Positions 8,419-15,923 of a stretch of DNA of 64,000 bases are shown here, in pieces (position 1 is the first letter of the stretch; the number at the start of each line of letters is the position of its first letter). The stretch is taken from positions 3,857,501 to 3,921,500 of the forward strand of contig NZ_CP020474.1 in NCBI RefSeq assembly GCF_002080415.1. Direction: 5' to 3'. The notes under the pieces are model-generated. The model was not told the DNA's origin, ran no database searches, and was given only the letters and a program-made list of their open reading frames with translations. The stretch is from Roseovarius mucosus (GTDB lineage: Bacteria > Pseudomonadota > Alphaproteobacteria > Rhodobacterales > Rhodobacteraceae). The translations under genes and the position numbers were made by a program.

Positions 8419-9320
8419 CCACTGTCACGATCCAACCTGAACGCGATATGCGTGGCTATGTCCTTGTTTTTCTTGCAGGGCTGGTCTGGTCTACCGTTGG
8501 CTTGGGCATTCGCTTGATTGACGAAGCACAGGTCTGGCAAATTCTGTTTTACCGCTCCGCGTCGATGACCCTGCTGCTCTATGTGGTGATCCGATTGCGC
8601 ACGGGGCAAGATGCACTGCGTCTTGCGCTACAGATGGGCTGGCCGGGGGTGATTGGTGGGCTGTCGCTGGTGGCGGCCTATACCGGCGCAATCTTTGCCA
8701 TTCAGACCACCTCTGTCGCCAATGCGATGATGCTCTTTGCTTGCTCGCCGCTTTTGGCTGCGATCCTCGGACGGGTGGTCCTGCGCGAATATGTGCGCCC
8801 GCAAACTTGGGTGGCTATCGTGGTGGCGGCCTGTGGCATTGCGGTCATGGTTTGGGACAAGTTCGGGGGAGCGGCGCTTGTGGGCAATCTGGCCGCCATC
8901 GGATCGGCAGTAGGGTTTGCGACCTTCACCATCACCCTGCGATGGGGCAAGGCAACCGAGATGATGCCGGCGATCTTTCTCTCGGGGCTTTTCGGCATGG
9001 CGCTCATGGCGGCGATTTGTTTCTGGCTGGGGTTATCGCTGCGGATATCCAGTGCGGATACGGCGCTTTCACTGGGTATGGGGGTGTTTCAGGTGGGGCT
9101 TGGGCTGATCCTTTACACGATTGGCTCGCGCACAGTGCCTGCCGCCGAACTCACGCTTTTGTCGCTGGCCGAGGTGGTGCTGGGGCCGGTCTGGGTCTGG
9201 CTGATACTGGGCGAGACGGCGACAACCAACACTTTGATCGGTGGAACGATCCTTTTGGGGGCGATCGCAGGTAATGCCTTGTCCGGGGCGCGGCGCAGGC
9301 CGCCGCCACCCATGCTCTGA
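8415..9320 (+). CDS. EamA/DMT-superfamily transporter
   Basis: 301 aa, ten predicted transmembrane helices in two EamA repeats (LVFLAGLVWSTVGLGIRLID at the start; ETATTNTLIGGTILLGAIAG at the end). Starts at ATG 8415, overlapping the preceding DMT gene by four bases. The two paralogues are clearly different in sequence, so this is not a recent tandem duplication. Inner-membrane exporter or importer of a small metabolite; substrate unknown. Confidence 0.9.
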   Translation: MTTVTIQPERDMRGYVLVFLAGLVWSTVGLGIRLIDEAQVWQILFYRSASMTLLLYVVIRLRTGQDALRLALQMGWPGVIGGLSLVAAYTGAIFAIQTTSVANAMMLFACSPLLAAILGRVVLREYVRPQTWVAIVVAACGIAVMVWDKFGGAALVGNLAAIGSAVGFATFTITLRWGKATEMMPAIFLSGLFGMALMAAICFWLGLSLRISSADTALSLGMGVFQVGLGLILYTIGSRTVPAAELTLLSLAEVVLGPVWVWLILGETATTNTLIGGTILLGAIAGNALSGARRRPPPPML

Positions 9321-9423
9321 TCGGCAATCCGCTGCCGATACGGGTTCGTCCGATGGAACAAAACCCATCCCCCTGCGTTATCTTGGACAATGTGTTTGAA
9401 CCAAGAACGGAAAGGGAAAGAAC

Positions 9424-9690
9424 ATGAACCGCAGTCTCATTCTTGCCAGCGTCACCAGCCTTGCCTTGGCAGGCTGCATGGAGGGCGTCAGTGACCGCGA
9501 ACTGGTCGGCGGTGCCGCGGGTGCCGCTGGTGGTGCCTTGCTCGCCTCGGCCTTTGATGCCGATTCCGGCTGGACTGTCGTCTCGGCGCTCGCTGGGGCG
9601 GCGGCGGGCACGTTGGTGGCGCGCAACACCGCGCGCAATCAATGCGCCTATTCCAACGGCGACGGCACCTATCGCACGGTGCCGTGTTAA
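9424..9690 (+). CDS. Small glycine-zipper lipoprotein
   Basis: 88 aa with a lipoprotein signal peptide: MNRSLILAS followed by lipobox LALAGC, making Cys18 the likely lipidated residue. The middle is rich in small residues (VGGAAGAAGGALLASAF and LAGAAAGTLVA), a glycine-zipper pattern seen in small outer-membrane lipoproteins. The C-terminus has two cysteines (QCAYSN and the final VPC) that could form a disulfide. A GGAAAGGGAAAGAAC ribosome-binding region precedes the start. Not obviously linked to the DMT genes about 100 bases upstream. Function unknown. Confidence 0.8.
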   Translation: MNRSLILASVTSLALAGCMEGVSDRELVGGAAGAAGGALLASAFDADSGWTVVSALAGAAAGTLVARNTARNQCAYSNGDGTYRTVPC

Positions 9691-9729
9691 CAACCGAGGC
9701 GGCCGGCGTTCTGCCCCCGCGTAGAGATT

Positions 9730-9815
9730 GTGACGCCTGACCGGGGTCACATCGCCCCGGCCCCCGAGCCGGGGCCCCCACGCCCCCTCGGCGAGGTCCC
9801 GGGCCAAGCCCGGGG
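9730..9815. repeat. Cluster of GC-rich extragenic palindromes
   Basis: Three successive inverted repeats: GTGAC (9730-9734) with GTCAC (9746-9750); GCCCCGGC (9754-9761) with GCCGGGGC (9768-9775); and CCCGGGC (9798-9804) with GCCCGGG (9808-9814). They lie between the convergent lipoprotein and LysR genes. There is no T-run, so they are not classical intrinsic terminators; similar GC-rich palindromes are common extragenic elements in Rhodobacteraceae. They may still act as a bidirectional transcription barrier. Confidence 0.6.
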
Positions 9816-9846
9816 CATGTGCGGTTTCGGTCGAGCGCAACACGCC

Positions 9847-10737
9847 TTAAAACTGCTTGCGGGCCACGCGCTGAGCGATTTTGACAAAGTTGTGCACATG
9901 CACGCCCTGTTCGTCGAGGCGGTGATTGACTGATAGGCTGGTGCGGGCAATCTCTGGCTCAATGCGCAGAAACTTCATGCCCTTGCGCGGCGCGGTCGAG
10001 ACCGATTCCGGCACGATGCACACGCCCTCGCCAATCGCCACTAGGCTGAGTGCTGTTTGCAAATCCATGCACCACAGGCGCAGAGGGGCGGTGAACCCTG
10101 CGCCCTCAATAGCCTTGAGCACAAAGTCGGCATAGCTGGGCCGGGGGTGTTCGGGGTAAAGCACAAGATTATGCGTCTCAAGCCGCTCCAGCTTGGCCAC
10201 GGTGCGACCGCCGGTGTCGACCGTATCGGGCAGGGCCAAGATCAGCTTTTCCTCCATCAATTCCTTGGTAACGAATTCCGGATCGCGCAGCGCTGGCCGG
10301 GCAAAGGCCACGTCAAGCTCGCGCGAGACAAGCGCGCGATGCAGCTGCGCGTTGTTCATCGGGTTAAGGCTCAGATTGACCTCGGGATAATTGGCGCGAA
10401 AGGATTTGATGATGGTTGGCAGGATGCCAAAGGTGGCCGATCCAACAAACCCGACACGCAGCCGCCCCTCTGCCCCTTGACCTAATCGGCGCACTTCAAG
10501 TTTGGTATCCTCGAGCTGTGCAAGTATCGACCGCCCGCGTTCGAGCAAGCGCTCGCCGGCCTGTGTCAGGCTGATGGCACTGCGGCCCCGGTTGAACAGG
10601 ATCGCGCCCAACTCTTCTTCGATCTGTTTGATCTGGCGACTAAGCGGCGGCTGCGCCATGTCGAGCCGTTCCGCGGCGCGGCCAAAGTGCAACTCTTCTG
10701 CCACCGCTATGAAATAGGTTAGTTGCTTGAAATTCAT
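9847..10737 (-). CDS. LysR-family transcriptional regulator (CatR/BenM-like)
   Basis: 296 aa. N-terminal winged helix-turn-helix (FKQLTYFIAVAEELHFGRAA, then LDMAQPPLSRQIKQIEEELG, residues about 4-45) and a substrate-binding domain beginning LRVGFVGSATFGILP. The HFGRAAERLDMAQPPLSRQI pattern is that of CatR, BenM and ClcR, which respond to muconate-type inducers of intradiol pathways. ATG 10737 is chosen over 10755 because GGAGGG lies just upstream. It follows the dioxygenase gene on the same strand, separated by a terminator, so it is probably transcribed separately. It likely controls the divergent dioxygenase / hydrolase promoters. Confidence 0.9.
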   Translation of the reverse strand: MNFKQLTYFIAVAEELHFGRAAERLDMAQPPLSRQIKQIEEELGAILFNRGRSAISLTQAGERLLERGRSILAQLEDTKLEVRRLGQGAEGRLRVGFVGSATFGILPTIIKSFRANYPEVNLSLNPMNNAQLHRALVSRELDVAFARPALRDPEFVTKELMEEKLILALPDTVDTGGRTVAKLERLETHNLVLYPEHPRPSYADFVLKAIEGAGFTAPLRLWCMDLQTALSLVAIGEGVCIVPESVSTAPRKGMKFLRIEPEIARTSLSVNHRLDEQGVHVHNFVKIAQRVARKQF

Positions 10738-10784
10738 GGCACCCTCCAGCCCCAAAAACTAGCCTAGCCTGTTGCGGGCATAAA

Positions 10785-10808
10785 AAAAGCCCCCGCGTGA
10801 CGGGGGCC
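10785..10808 (-). terminator. Intrinsic terminator downstream of the intradiol dioxygenase
   Basis: Read on the minus strand: GCCCCCG, short loop, CGGGGGC, then a run of seven T. The stem and T-run directly follow the dioxygenase stop and separate it from the LysR gene. Confidence 0.85.
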
Positions 10809-10834
10809 TTGAAGTTCCAGGCAGGGAGGGTGGG

Positions 10835-11710
10835 TTATTCGGCGGCCACGGCCTGCGCCGCAGCGTCTGCCTTGAGCACAAAGTCGAATTCGAAATGCAG
10901 GTCTGTGCCAAGCTCTTTGGGGGCCGGTTTGAACTTGCCGATCAGGCTGTCCTTGACTGCGAACACGCTGTCATCATCCAGCCATTTGCTGTCACCGTCA
11001 TAGATTTGGCTGATCAACTGACGATATCCGTCTTTCGAGATGATGAAATGCATATGTCCGGGGCGGTAGGGATGATGGCCCATGTAGCGCAGCAATTCGC
11101 CCGCCGTTTCCGTATCGGGGATCGGATAGGGCACGGGGCGCACGGCGACAAAGGCGTAGTGACCATTCTCATCGGTCTCGAACCGGCCGCGCAGGTTGTA
11201 TTCCGGTTGATCGGGATCGAGGTTTTCGTAGATGCCATTGGGCGCATCTTCCCAGACATCAAGCGTGACACCGGCAATGCCGTTGCCTGCTGCGTCGCGG
11301 ATATAGCCCTCGAAATAGGCGGTTTCCTCGGTGTCGTAATGTTTCTGGATGGTCGATGCCCCCTTGGGCAGCACAGGTGGATTCTCGCGGTAAAACGGCC
11401 CCAGCACGGTCGACTCGCTCTCGGGGCCGTCAATCGGGTTGGACAGCATGTCCACCAGCACTTCGACGCCGAGAATATCGCCCAAAAGGATGAATTCCTG
11501 CCGGTTCTCGTCGCAGGTCTGGCCTGCGCGCTTGAGGTATTCGCAGCCCTCAAGAAACTCGCCGTGTTGCAGGTTCACATCCTTGCAAAAGGCGTGCAGG
11601 TGGCGAATGAGCGCGGTCATGATGTCGCGCTGACGCTCAGTGATCTCACCGTGCTTGCCGAGGCTTGCGATCACCACATCGGTGATGTTCTCCAGATTTA
11701 CGATTCCCAT
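10835..11710 (-). CDS. Intradiol ring-cleavage dioxygenase (catechol/hydroxyquinol 1,2-dioxygenase family)
   Basis: 291 aa, cytosolic non-heme Fe(III) dioxygenase. An N-terminal helical dimerisation domain (residues about 1-100) precedes the catalytic beta sandwich with LGPFYRENPP. All four Fe ligands are visible: Tyr171 (EYNLRGR), Tyr195 (PVPYPIP), His219 and His221 (RPGHMHF). HPYRPGHMHF is closer to hydroxyquinol 1,2-dioxygenases (HPYRPAHIHF) than to catechol enzymes (RPAHIHFF), so hydroxyquinol, giving maleylacetate, is the favoured substrate; catechol remains possible. Divergent from the SCP2-like / hydrolase / BKACE operon and followed by its own terminator and a LysR gene. Confidence 0.9.
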   Translation of the reverse strand: MGIVNLENITDVVIASLGKHGEITERQRDIMTALIRHLHAFCKDVNLQHGEFLEGCEYLKRAGQTCDENRQEFILLGDILGVEVLVDMLSNPIDGPESESTVLGPFYRENPPVLPKGASTIQKHYDTEETAYFEGYIRDAAGNGIAGVTLDVWEDAPNGIYENLDPDQPEYNLRGRFETDENGHYAFVAVRPVPYPIPDTETAGELLRYMGHHPYRPGHMHFIISKDGYRQLISQIYDGDSKWLDDDSVFAVKDSLIGKFKPAPKELGTDLHFEFDFVLKADAAAQAVAAE

Positions 11711-11813
11711 GGGTTCTCCTCCAAACGGGGTTTCATATGGCGTGGGGCAGGCCGGGGCGCACCCTGTGGTCCTCGTTGTCGATCAAGGCGGGTGTCAAAC
11801 CAATGCCGCAGGC

Positions 11814-11829
11814 GGTATCGCGTGATACC
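11814..11829. promoter_or_regulatory. Candidate operator in the dioxygenase/hydrolase divergent promoter region
   Basis: Perfect inverted repeat GGTATC-GCGT-GATACC roughly midway between the divergent start codons (11710 and 11903). LysR regulators of intradiol pathways bind short dyads in exactly such divergent regions. Assignment to the neighbouring LysR protein is inference. Confidence 0.45.
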
Positions 11830-11902
11830 CGTTCCGGCATAGATCAATCGCCCCCTTAAATGCCACCTCTAGCACAGACCTAGCATTATGAGGGAGGCAG
11901 AG

Positions 11903-12283
11903 GTGATCGACAGATTTCGCGAGATTGCGACACGGCTAGAGGACCAGCCCCATCTCTTGCGCCTTGGGCGGCTCTTTTCCGAGACGGTGCTGATCGAGAT
12001 TGAGGGCGACGAAATTTATCTGACCTTTGACACGGGCCGGATCGTGTCGGTTGTAGCCGGGCCAAGCCGCAAAACGCCGTGGCGCTTTGCGTTGCGCACT
12101 GACGCTGACGCACTGGAGCAGTTCTGGCAGGCGCGCCCCGCGCCCGGATTTCACGATGTCTTTGGGCTGGCCAAAATCGGGCGTGGGCGGATCGACGGCG
12201 ACATTCTGAGCCTGGTCAAGAACCTGCGGTTTTTCAAAGAGGTCATGGCGCTTGCGCGGTGCAAAGAGGAGGCTGCCGCATGA
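11903..12283 (+). CDS. SCP2-like small protein of the aromatic cluster
   Basis: 126 aa from GTG 11903, which has AGGGAGG five bases upstream; an in-frame ATG at 11888 lacks a ribosome-binding site. The fold pattern (two beta strands LIEIEGDEIYLTF and IVSVVAGP, WRFALRTDADALEQFW, then IGRGRIDGDILSLVKNLRFF and a terminal helix) resembles SCP2 sterol-carrier-like domains that bind hydrophobic ligands. The stop overlaps the start of the hydrolase (ATGA), so the two are coupled and probably act in the same process, for example binding a substrate or product. Biochemical role unknown. Confidence 0.65.
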   Translation: MIDRFREIATRLEDQPHLLRLGRLFSETVLIEIEGDEIYLTFDTGRIVSVVAGPSRKTPWRFALRTDADALEQFWQARPAPGFHDVFGLAKIGRGRIDGDILSLVKNLRFFKEVMALARCKEEAAA

Positions 12284-13137
12284 GCATCGAGCCCATCACT
12301 GGACGTTACATCACGGTCGAGATCGCGGGCGCGCCGCGCCGCATTTATTTCGAAGAGGCGGGGCAGGGGCGGCCTGTTCTGTGCCTGCACACCGCCGGGG
12401 CCGATACGCGGCAATGGCGTCATCTGATGAACGATGCCAAGGTGACAGCGGACCATCGCCTGATCGCCTTTGACATGCCGTGGCATGGCAAATCCCTGCC
12501 GCCAGAGGGGTTCGAGACCGAAGAATACCTGCTTACGACCGAAGACTATATCGAGACGGTGTTGGCGGTAGTGGCCGGATTGGGGCTGGAGCGCCCCATT
12601 CTGGCGGGCTGTTCCATGGGTGGGCGGATTGCGTTGCAACTGGCGGCGCTGCACCCGGAGCATTTCGGCGGATTTATCGCCATCGAGGCATCGGATTTTC
12701 AGCCCGCATGGTATGATATCGACTGGTTCCACCGTCCCGATGCCCATGGCGGCGAGATGGGCGCGGCGCTCGTGTCGGCCAATATCTCGCCCTATGCTCC
12801 AAATGCCGAACGCTGGAACACGCTCTGGATGTTCATGCAGTCGGGGCCGGGCGTGTTTCGGGGGGATCTGAGCTTTTACACGCGCGATGACAGTTTGATC
12901 GGGCGATTGGCGCAGATCGACACTGGCAAAACTCCGGTGCATCTGCTGGTCGGGGCCTATGATCTGACCTGCACGCCCGAGGATGCGAAACGCACGGCGG
13001 CCGCCATTCCCGGCGCGACGGTTTCGGTGATGGATGAGCTAGGCCATTTCCCGATGAGCGAGCATCCGCAAGGGTTTCGCCCGTTTTTCCTTGATGCCCT
13101 TGCGCGGATGCCGCGCGTGGCCGCGCAAGCGGCCTGA
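12280..13137 (+). CDS. Alpha/beta hydrolase (possible enol-lactone or ring-cleavage product hydrolase)
   Basis: 285 aa alpha/beta-hydrolase fold. Oxyanion region LHTAGADTRQW, nucleophile Ser112 in GCSMGG, an acid in LVGAYDLTCTPED and a catalytic His in ELGHFPMSEHP near the C-terminus. ATG 12280 is fixed by the ATGA overlap with the upstream gene. The family includes 3-oxoadipate enol-lactonase (PcaD) and carbon-carbon bond hydrolases. Between an intradiol dioxygenase and a BKACE enzyme, an enol-lactonase or ester hydrolase is the natural guess. The insertion WFHRPDAHGGEMG in the lid region is unlike textbook PcaD, so the exact reaction is open. Confidence 0.85.
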   Translation: MSIEPITGRYITVEIAGAPRRIYFEEAGQGRPVLCLHTAGADTRQWRHLMNDAKVTADHRLIAFDMPWHGKSLPPEGFETEEYLLTTEDYIETVLAVVAGLGLERPILAGCSMGGRIALQLAALHPEHFGGFIAIEASDFQPAWYDIDWFHRPDAHGGEMGAALVSANISPYAPNAERWNTLWMFMQSGPGVFRGDLSFYTRDDSLIGRLAQIDTGKTPVHLLVGAYDLTCTPEDAKRTAAAIPGATVSVMDELGHFPMSEHPQGFRPFFLDALARMPRVAAQAA

Positions 13138-13151
13138 GAGGAGTTTCCGAC

Positions 13152-14012
13152 ATGACCAATCCCTGCATCATCTGCGTGGCAATCACGGGAAGCTTGCCGC
13201 AGAAATCCGACAATCCGGCGGTGCCGATCACTGTGACCGAACAGGTCGAAGCGACCCATGAGGCGTTTGAGGCCGGGGCCACAATCGTGCATGCCCATGT
13301 GCGCAATGACGATGGCTCGCCCTCCTCCGACCCTGAGAAATTCGCGCGCCTCAAAGAGGGGATCGAGACCCATTGCCCCGGTATGATCATTCAATTTTCC
13401 ACCGGCGGGCGCTCTGGTGCGGGTCAGACGCGCGGCGCGATGCTGTCCTTGCGCCCTGACATGGCCTCGCTCTCGGTCGGGTCCAACAACTTTCCCACAC
13501 GGGTCTATGAGAACCCGCCCGATCTGGTCAACTGGCTGGCGGGGGAAATGCGTGAGTATGAGGTCAAGCCCGAGATCGAGGCGTTTGACCTAAGCCATAT
13601 CCTCAAGGCCAAGGACATGGCCGATCAAGGCCAACTTCTTGGCACGCCCTATGTGCAGTTCGTGATGGGCGTCAAGAATGCGATGCCGGTCGACCGCGAT
13701 GTGTTCGACTATTACATCCACACGGTCAAACGCCTGTTTGGCCCGGATGCGCCCTGGTGCGCGGCGGGGATCGGGCGGCATCAGGTCACGTTGAATGACT
13801 GGGCCGTTGCGGCAGGCGGGCATGCCCGCACCGGGCTTGAGGATAACGTGCGGCTGGATCGTGATACCCTCGCGCCCTCTAATGCCGCTTTGGTGCGGCG
13901 GGTGGTCGAGATCTGCGAGCGCCACGCCCGCCCTGTGGCCACCTGGCGCGAGGCGCGGCAGATGCTGGGCCTGCGCGCGCAACATGGTCTCAAGGATGGC
14001 AAAGCGGCGTGA
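13152..14012 (+). CDS. BKACE-family beta-keto acid cleavage enzyme
   Basis: 286 aa TIM-barrel protein of the Kce/BKACE family (DUF849), which condenses a beta-keto acid with acetyl-CoA to give acetoacetate and a new acyl-CoA. The zinc ligands are visible: His47 and His49 (VHAHVR) and Glu230 (GLEDNVR); SLPQKSDNPAVPITVTE is the usual N-terminal signature. RBS GAGAGGAG precedes ATG 13152, 14 bases after the hydrolase. The family's founding member acts on 3-keto-5-aminohexanoate (lysine fermentation), but members also use beta-ketoadipate and other acids. The intradiol dioxygenase context makes 3-oxoadipate the most attractive substrate here. Confidence 0.9.
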   Translation: MTNPCIICVAITGSLPQKSDNPAVPITVTEQVEATHEAFEAGATIVHAHVRNDDGSPSSDPEKFARLKEGIETHCPGMIIQFSTGGRSGAGQTRGAMLSLRPDMASLSVGSNNFPTRVYENPPDLVNWLAGEMREYEVKPEIEAFDLSHILKAKDMADQGQLLGTPYVQFVMGVKNAMPVDRDVFDYYIHTVKRLFGPDAPWCAAGIGRHQVTLNDWAVAAGGHARTGLEDNVRLDRDTLAPSNAALVRRVVEICERHARPVATWREARQMLGLRAQHGLKDGKAA

Positions 14013-14043
14013 CTCTATGGTGAGTGGGCTGGTCCTTTGCCGG

Positions 14044-14721
14044 TCAGCCCGTCACCATCCCATCCCCGACGACGATCTGCCGACGACAGAGCGATGCGAT
14101 CTTGTCGTCATGGGTCGAAATCAGAAAGGTGGTGCCTTCCTCTTGGTTGATCTGGGTGATCAACTCCATCACCTGCATGGCTGACACACGGTCGAGATTG
14201 CCAGTCGGTTCGTCCGCCAGCACGAGTTCGGGGCTGTTCATCAGCGCCCGCGCCACGGCGACGCGCTGTTTTTGCCCGCCCGACAGGCTGGTGGCGGGGA
14301 AATTGATCCGCTCCGCCAGGCCCATCCGCGCCAAAAGATCACGGCCCCGCGCCCGCGCCGGCGCGGTTTCCCGGCCCTCGCGCACGGCGGTGGGAAAGAT
14401 CACATTCTCCAGCGCGGTAAAATCCGGCAAGAGATTGTGGAACTGAAAGACAAATCCGATATGGGCATTGCGAAACTCTGTCAGGGCCCGGTCATCGGCG
14501 GCGATCAGGTCTTCGCCCAGCATGACGTGACGGCCCGAGGTGGGTTTCATCAAAGTGCCAAGAATGGTCAAAAGCGTGCTCTTGCCCGATCCGGATGGCC
14601 CCAGCAAAGCCGCCATTTCACCTGTCTCAAGCCGCAGCGAAAGCCCGCGCAAGACCCGCGTTGCGGCCTCTCCGGTGCCGAAGGTCTTGACCAGATCGCG
14701 CACCTCCAGAAGCGCGCTCAT
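14044..14721 (-). CDS. ABC transporter ATP-binding subunit (LolD/MacB-like)
   Basis: 225 aa nucleotide-binding domain with Walker A GPSGSGKST, Q-loop FVFQFHNLL, signature LSGGQKQR, Walker B LVLADEPTGNLD and H-loop STHDD. TGNLD after Walker B is typical of the LolD/MacB/FtsE group. Its start overlaps the stop of the permease gene, forming the third gene of an exporter operon (adaptor, permease, ATPase). Energises export of an unknown substrate. Confidence 0.92.
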   Translation of the reverse strand: MSALLEVRDLVKTFGTGEAATRVLRGLSLRLETGEMAALLGPSGSGKSTLLTILGTLMKPTSGRHVMLGEDLIAADDRALTEFRNAHIGFVFQFHNLLPDFTALENVIFPTAVREGRETAPARARGRDLLARMGLAERINFPATSLSGGQKQRVAVARALMNSPELVLADEPTGNLDRVSAMQVMELITQINQEEGTTFLISTHDDKIASLCRRQIVVGDGMVTG

Positions 14722-15923
14722 TGGCCAATCGCCGTGACAGGATCGACCCGCGCCGCCGCGCGCGCAGGCAGGATCGAGGCAAGGACGGCCCCGATCACTG
14801 TGAGGGTAATGGCCAGCCCATACGAGCCTTGGGTGATGTCCATCGGCAGGGTGCCCGCCTTGAACGCGTCGCGCGGCGGGAAGGGCAGGAGCGCCAGATA
14901 CCCAAGCCCCGCGCCCATCATCCCCCCCATCAGCCCAATGAGCGCGCCTTGGGTCACGAAAACCACCACGACAAATCCGCGCCCCGCGCCCATCGCGCGC
15001 ATGATCCCGATTTCCGGGCGGCGACGGTAGGTCGAGAGCAGCAGCGCCGAGGCCACGCCGATCACAATGGTGATAAGCGCGAAGGTCTTGAGGAAATAGC
15101 CGGTCTGCGCCTGTGCGCTCAGCGCCTCCATCAACTGTTCGGCCCCATCGGTCCAGGGCACGGCATCGAGCCCGGTCAGGGTGCGAATGCGCAGCGCCGT
15201 GGCATCTGCGGCGTTGAGGTCCAAAAGCTTGATTTCGATCTGGCTCACGCCCTGTGGCATGGCAAAGAGCGTGCGTGCAGTCGACAGGCTGACAAAGGCG
15301 CGCGCCCCGTCCAAGGCCCCGTTGCCCGTCTCAAAGATACCCGAGAGGGTCAGCAGGGCCGTCACCCCCTCAGAGCTTTGCAGGCGCAGCGGCTGATTGA
15401 GCGACAGGTCGAGATCATCGGCCAGCTCGCGCCCCACCACGATCAGACCTGCGCCCAGCCTTGCGCGCCCCTCAACCATATACCCGTCCAGATCGAGGAT
15501 CGCGGATTCGCGCCCCGGCTCAATCCCGGTCACGCTGACCTGCTCCACTTGTGCCCCGCGCGTCAGAAACCCCGCCCCGGTGATCTGTGGCGAGACCGCC
15601 TTGACCCCCGGCACCGCCTCAATCAGCGGCAGCCACGTTGCGGCCTCGGCCAAAGAGGCGGTGCGTGTGCGGCCCCGTTCTGCGACCATCAGCACATGGC
15701 CTTCGGGCGTGAACAAAAGCGTGGGATCATCCGGTTCCGCCTCGATTGTGACATGGGCGATATCACCCACGGTGCGCGACAGGATGAATTGCGCCAGCCC
15801 CCCGATGAGCGCTGACATGAAGATGAAGATAAAGACACCCACCGCCACCCCGAGCACCAAAAGCGCGGTCTGCGCCTTGCTGGCGGTCAGATAGCGTGCG
15901 GCGATCTTGAGCGCATAGAGCAT
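14718..15923 (-). CDS. ABC transporter permease, FtsX/MacB type
   Basis: 401 aa. One transmembrane helix near the N-terminus (ALLVLGVAVGVFIFIFMSAL), a large extracytoplasmic domain (residues about 50-275), then three helices (FALITIVIGVASALLL; VVVFVTQGALIGLMGG; LAITLTVIGAVLAS). This is the FtsX-type topology of MacB/LolCE/DevC mechanotransmission permeases. ATG 15923 overlaps the adaptor stop by three bases (CATCA on the plus strand) and the 3' end overlaps the ATPase start. Works with the adjacent ATPase and adaptor. Confidence 0.9.
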   Translation of the reverse strand: MLYALKIAARYLTASKAQTALLVLGVAVGVFIFIFMSALIGGLAQFILSRTVGDIAHVTIEAEPDDPTLLFTPEGHVLMVAERGRTRTASLAEAATWLPLIEAVPGVKAVSPQITGAGFLTRGAQVEQVSVTGIEPGRESAILDLDGYMVEGRARLGAGLIVVGRELADDLDLSLNQPLRLQSSEGVTALLTLSGIFETGNGALDGARAFVSLSTARTLFAMPQGVSQIEIKLLDLNAADATALRIRTLTGLDAVPWTDGAEQLMEALSAQAQTGYFLKTFALITIVIGVASALLLSTYRRRPEIGIMRAMGAGRGFVVVVFVTQGALIGLMGGMMGAGLGYLALLPFPPRDAFKAGTLPMDITQGSYGLAITLTVIGAVLASILPARAAARVDPVTAIGQ

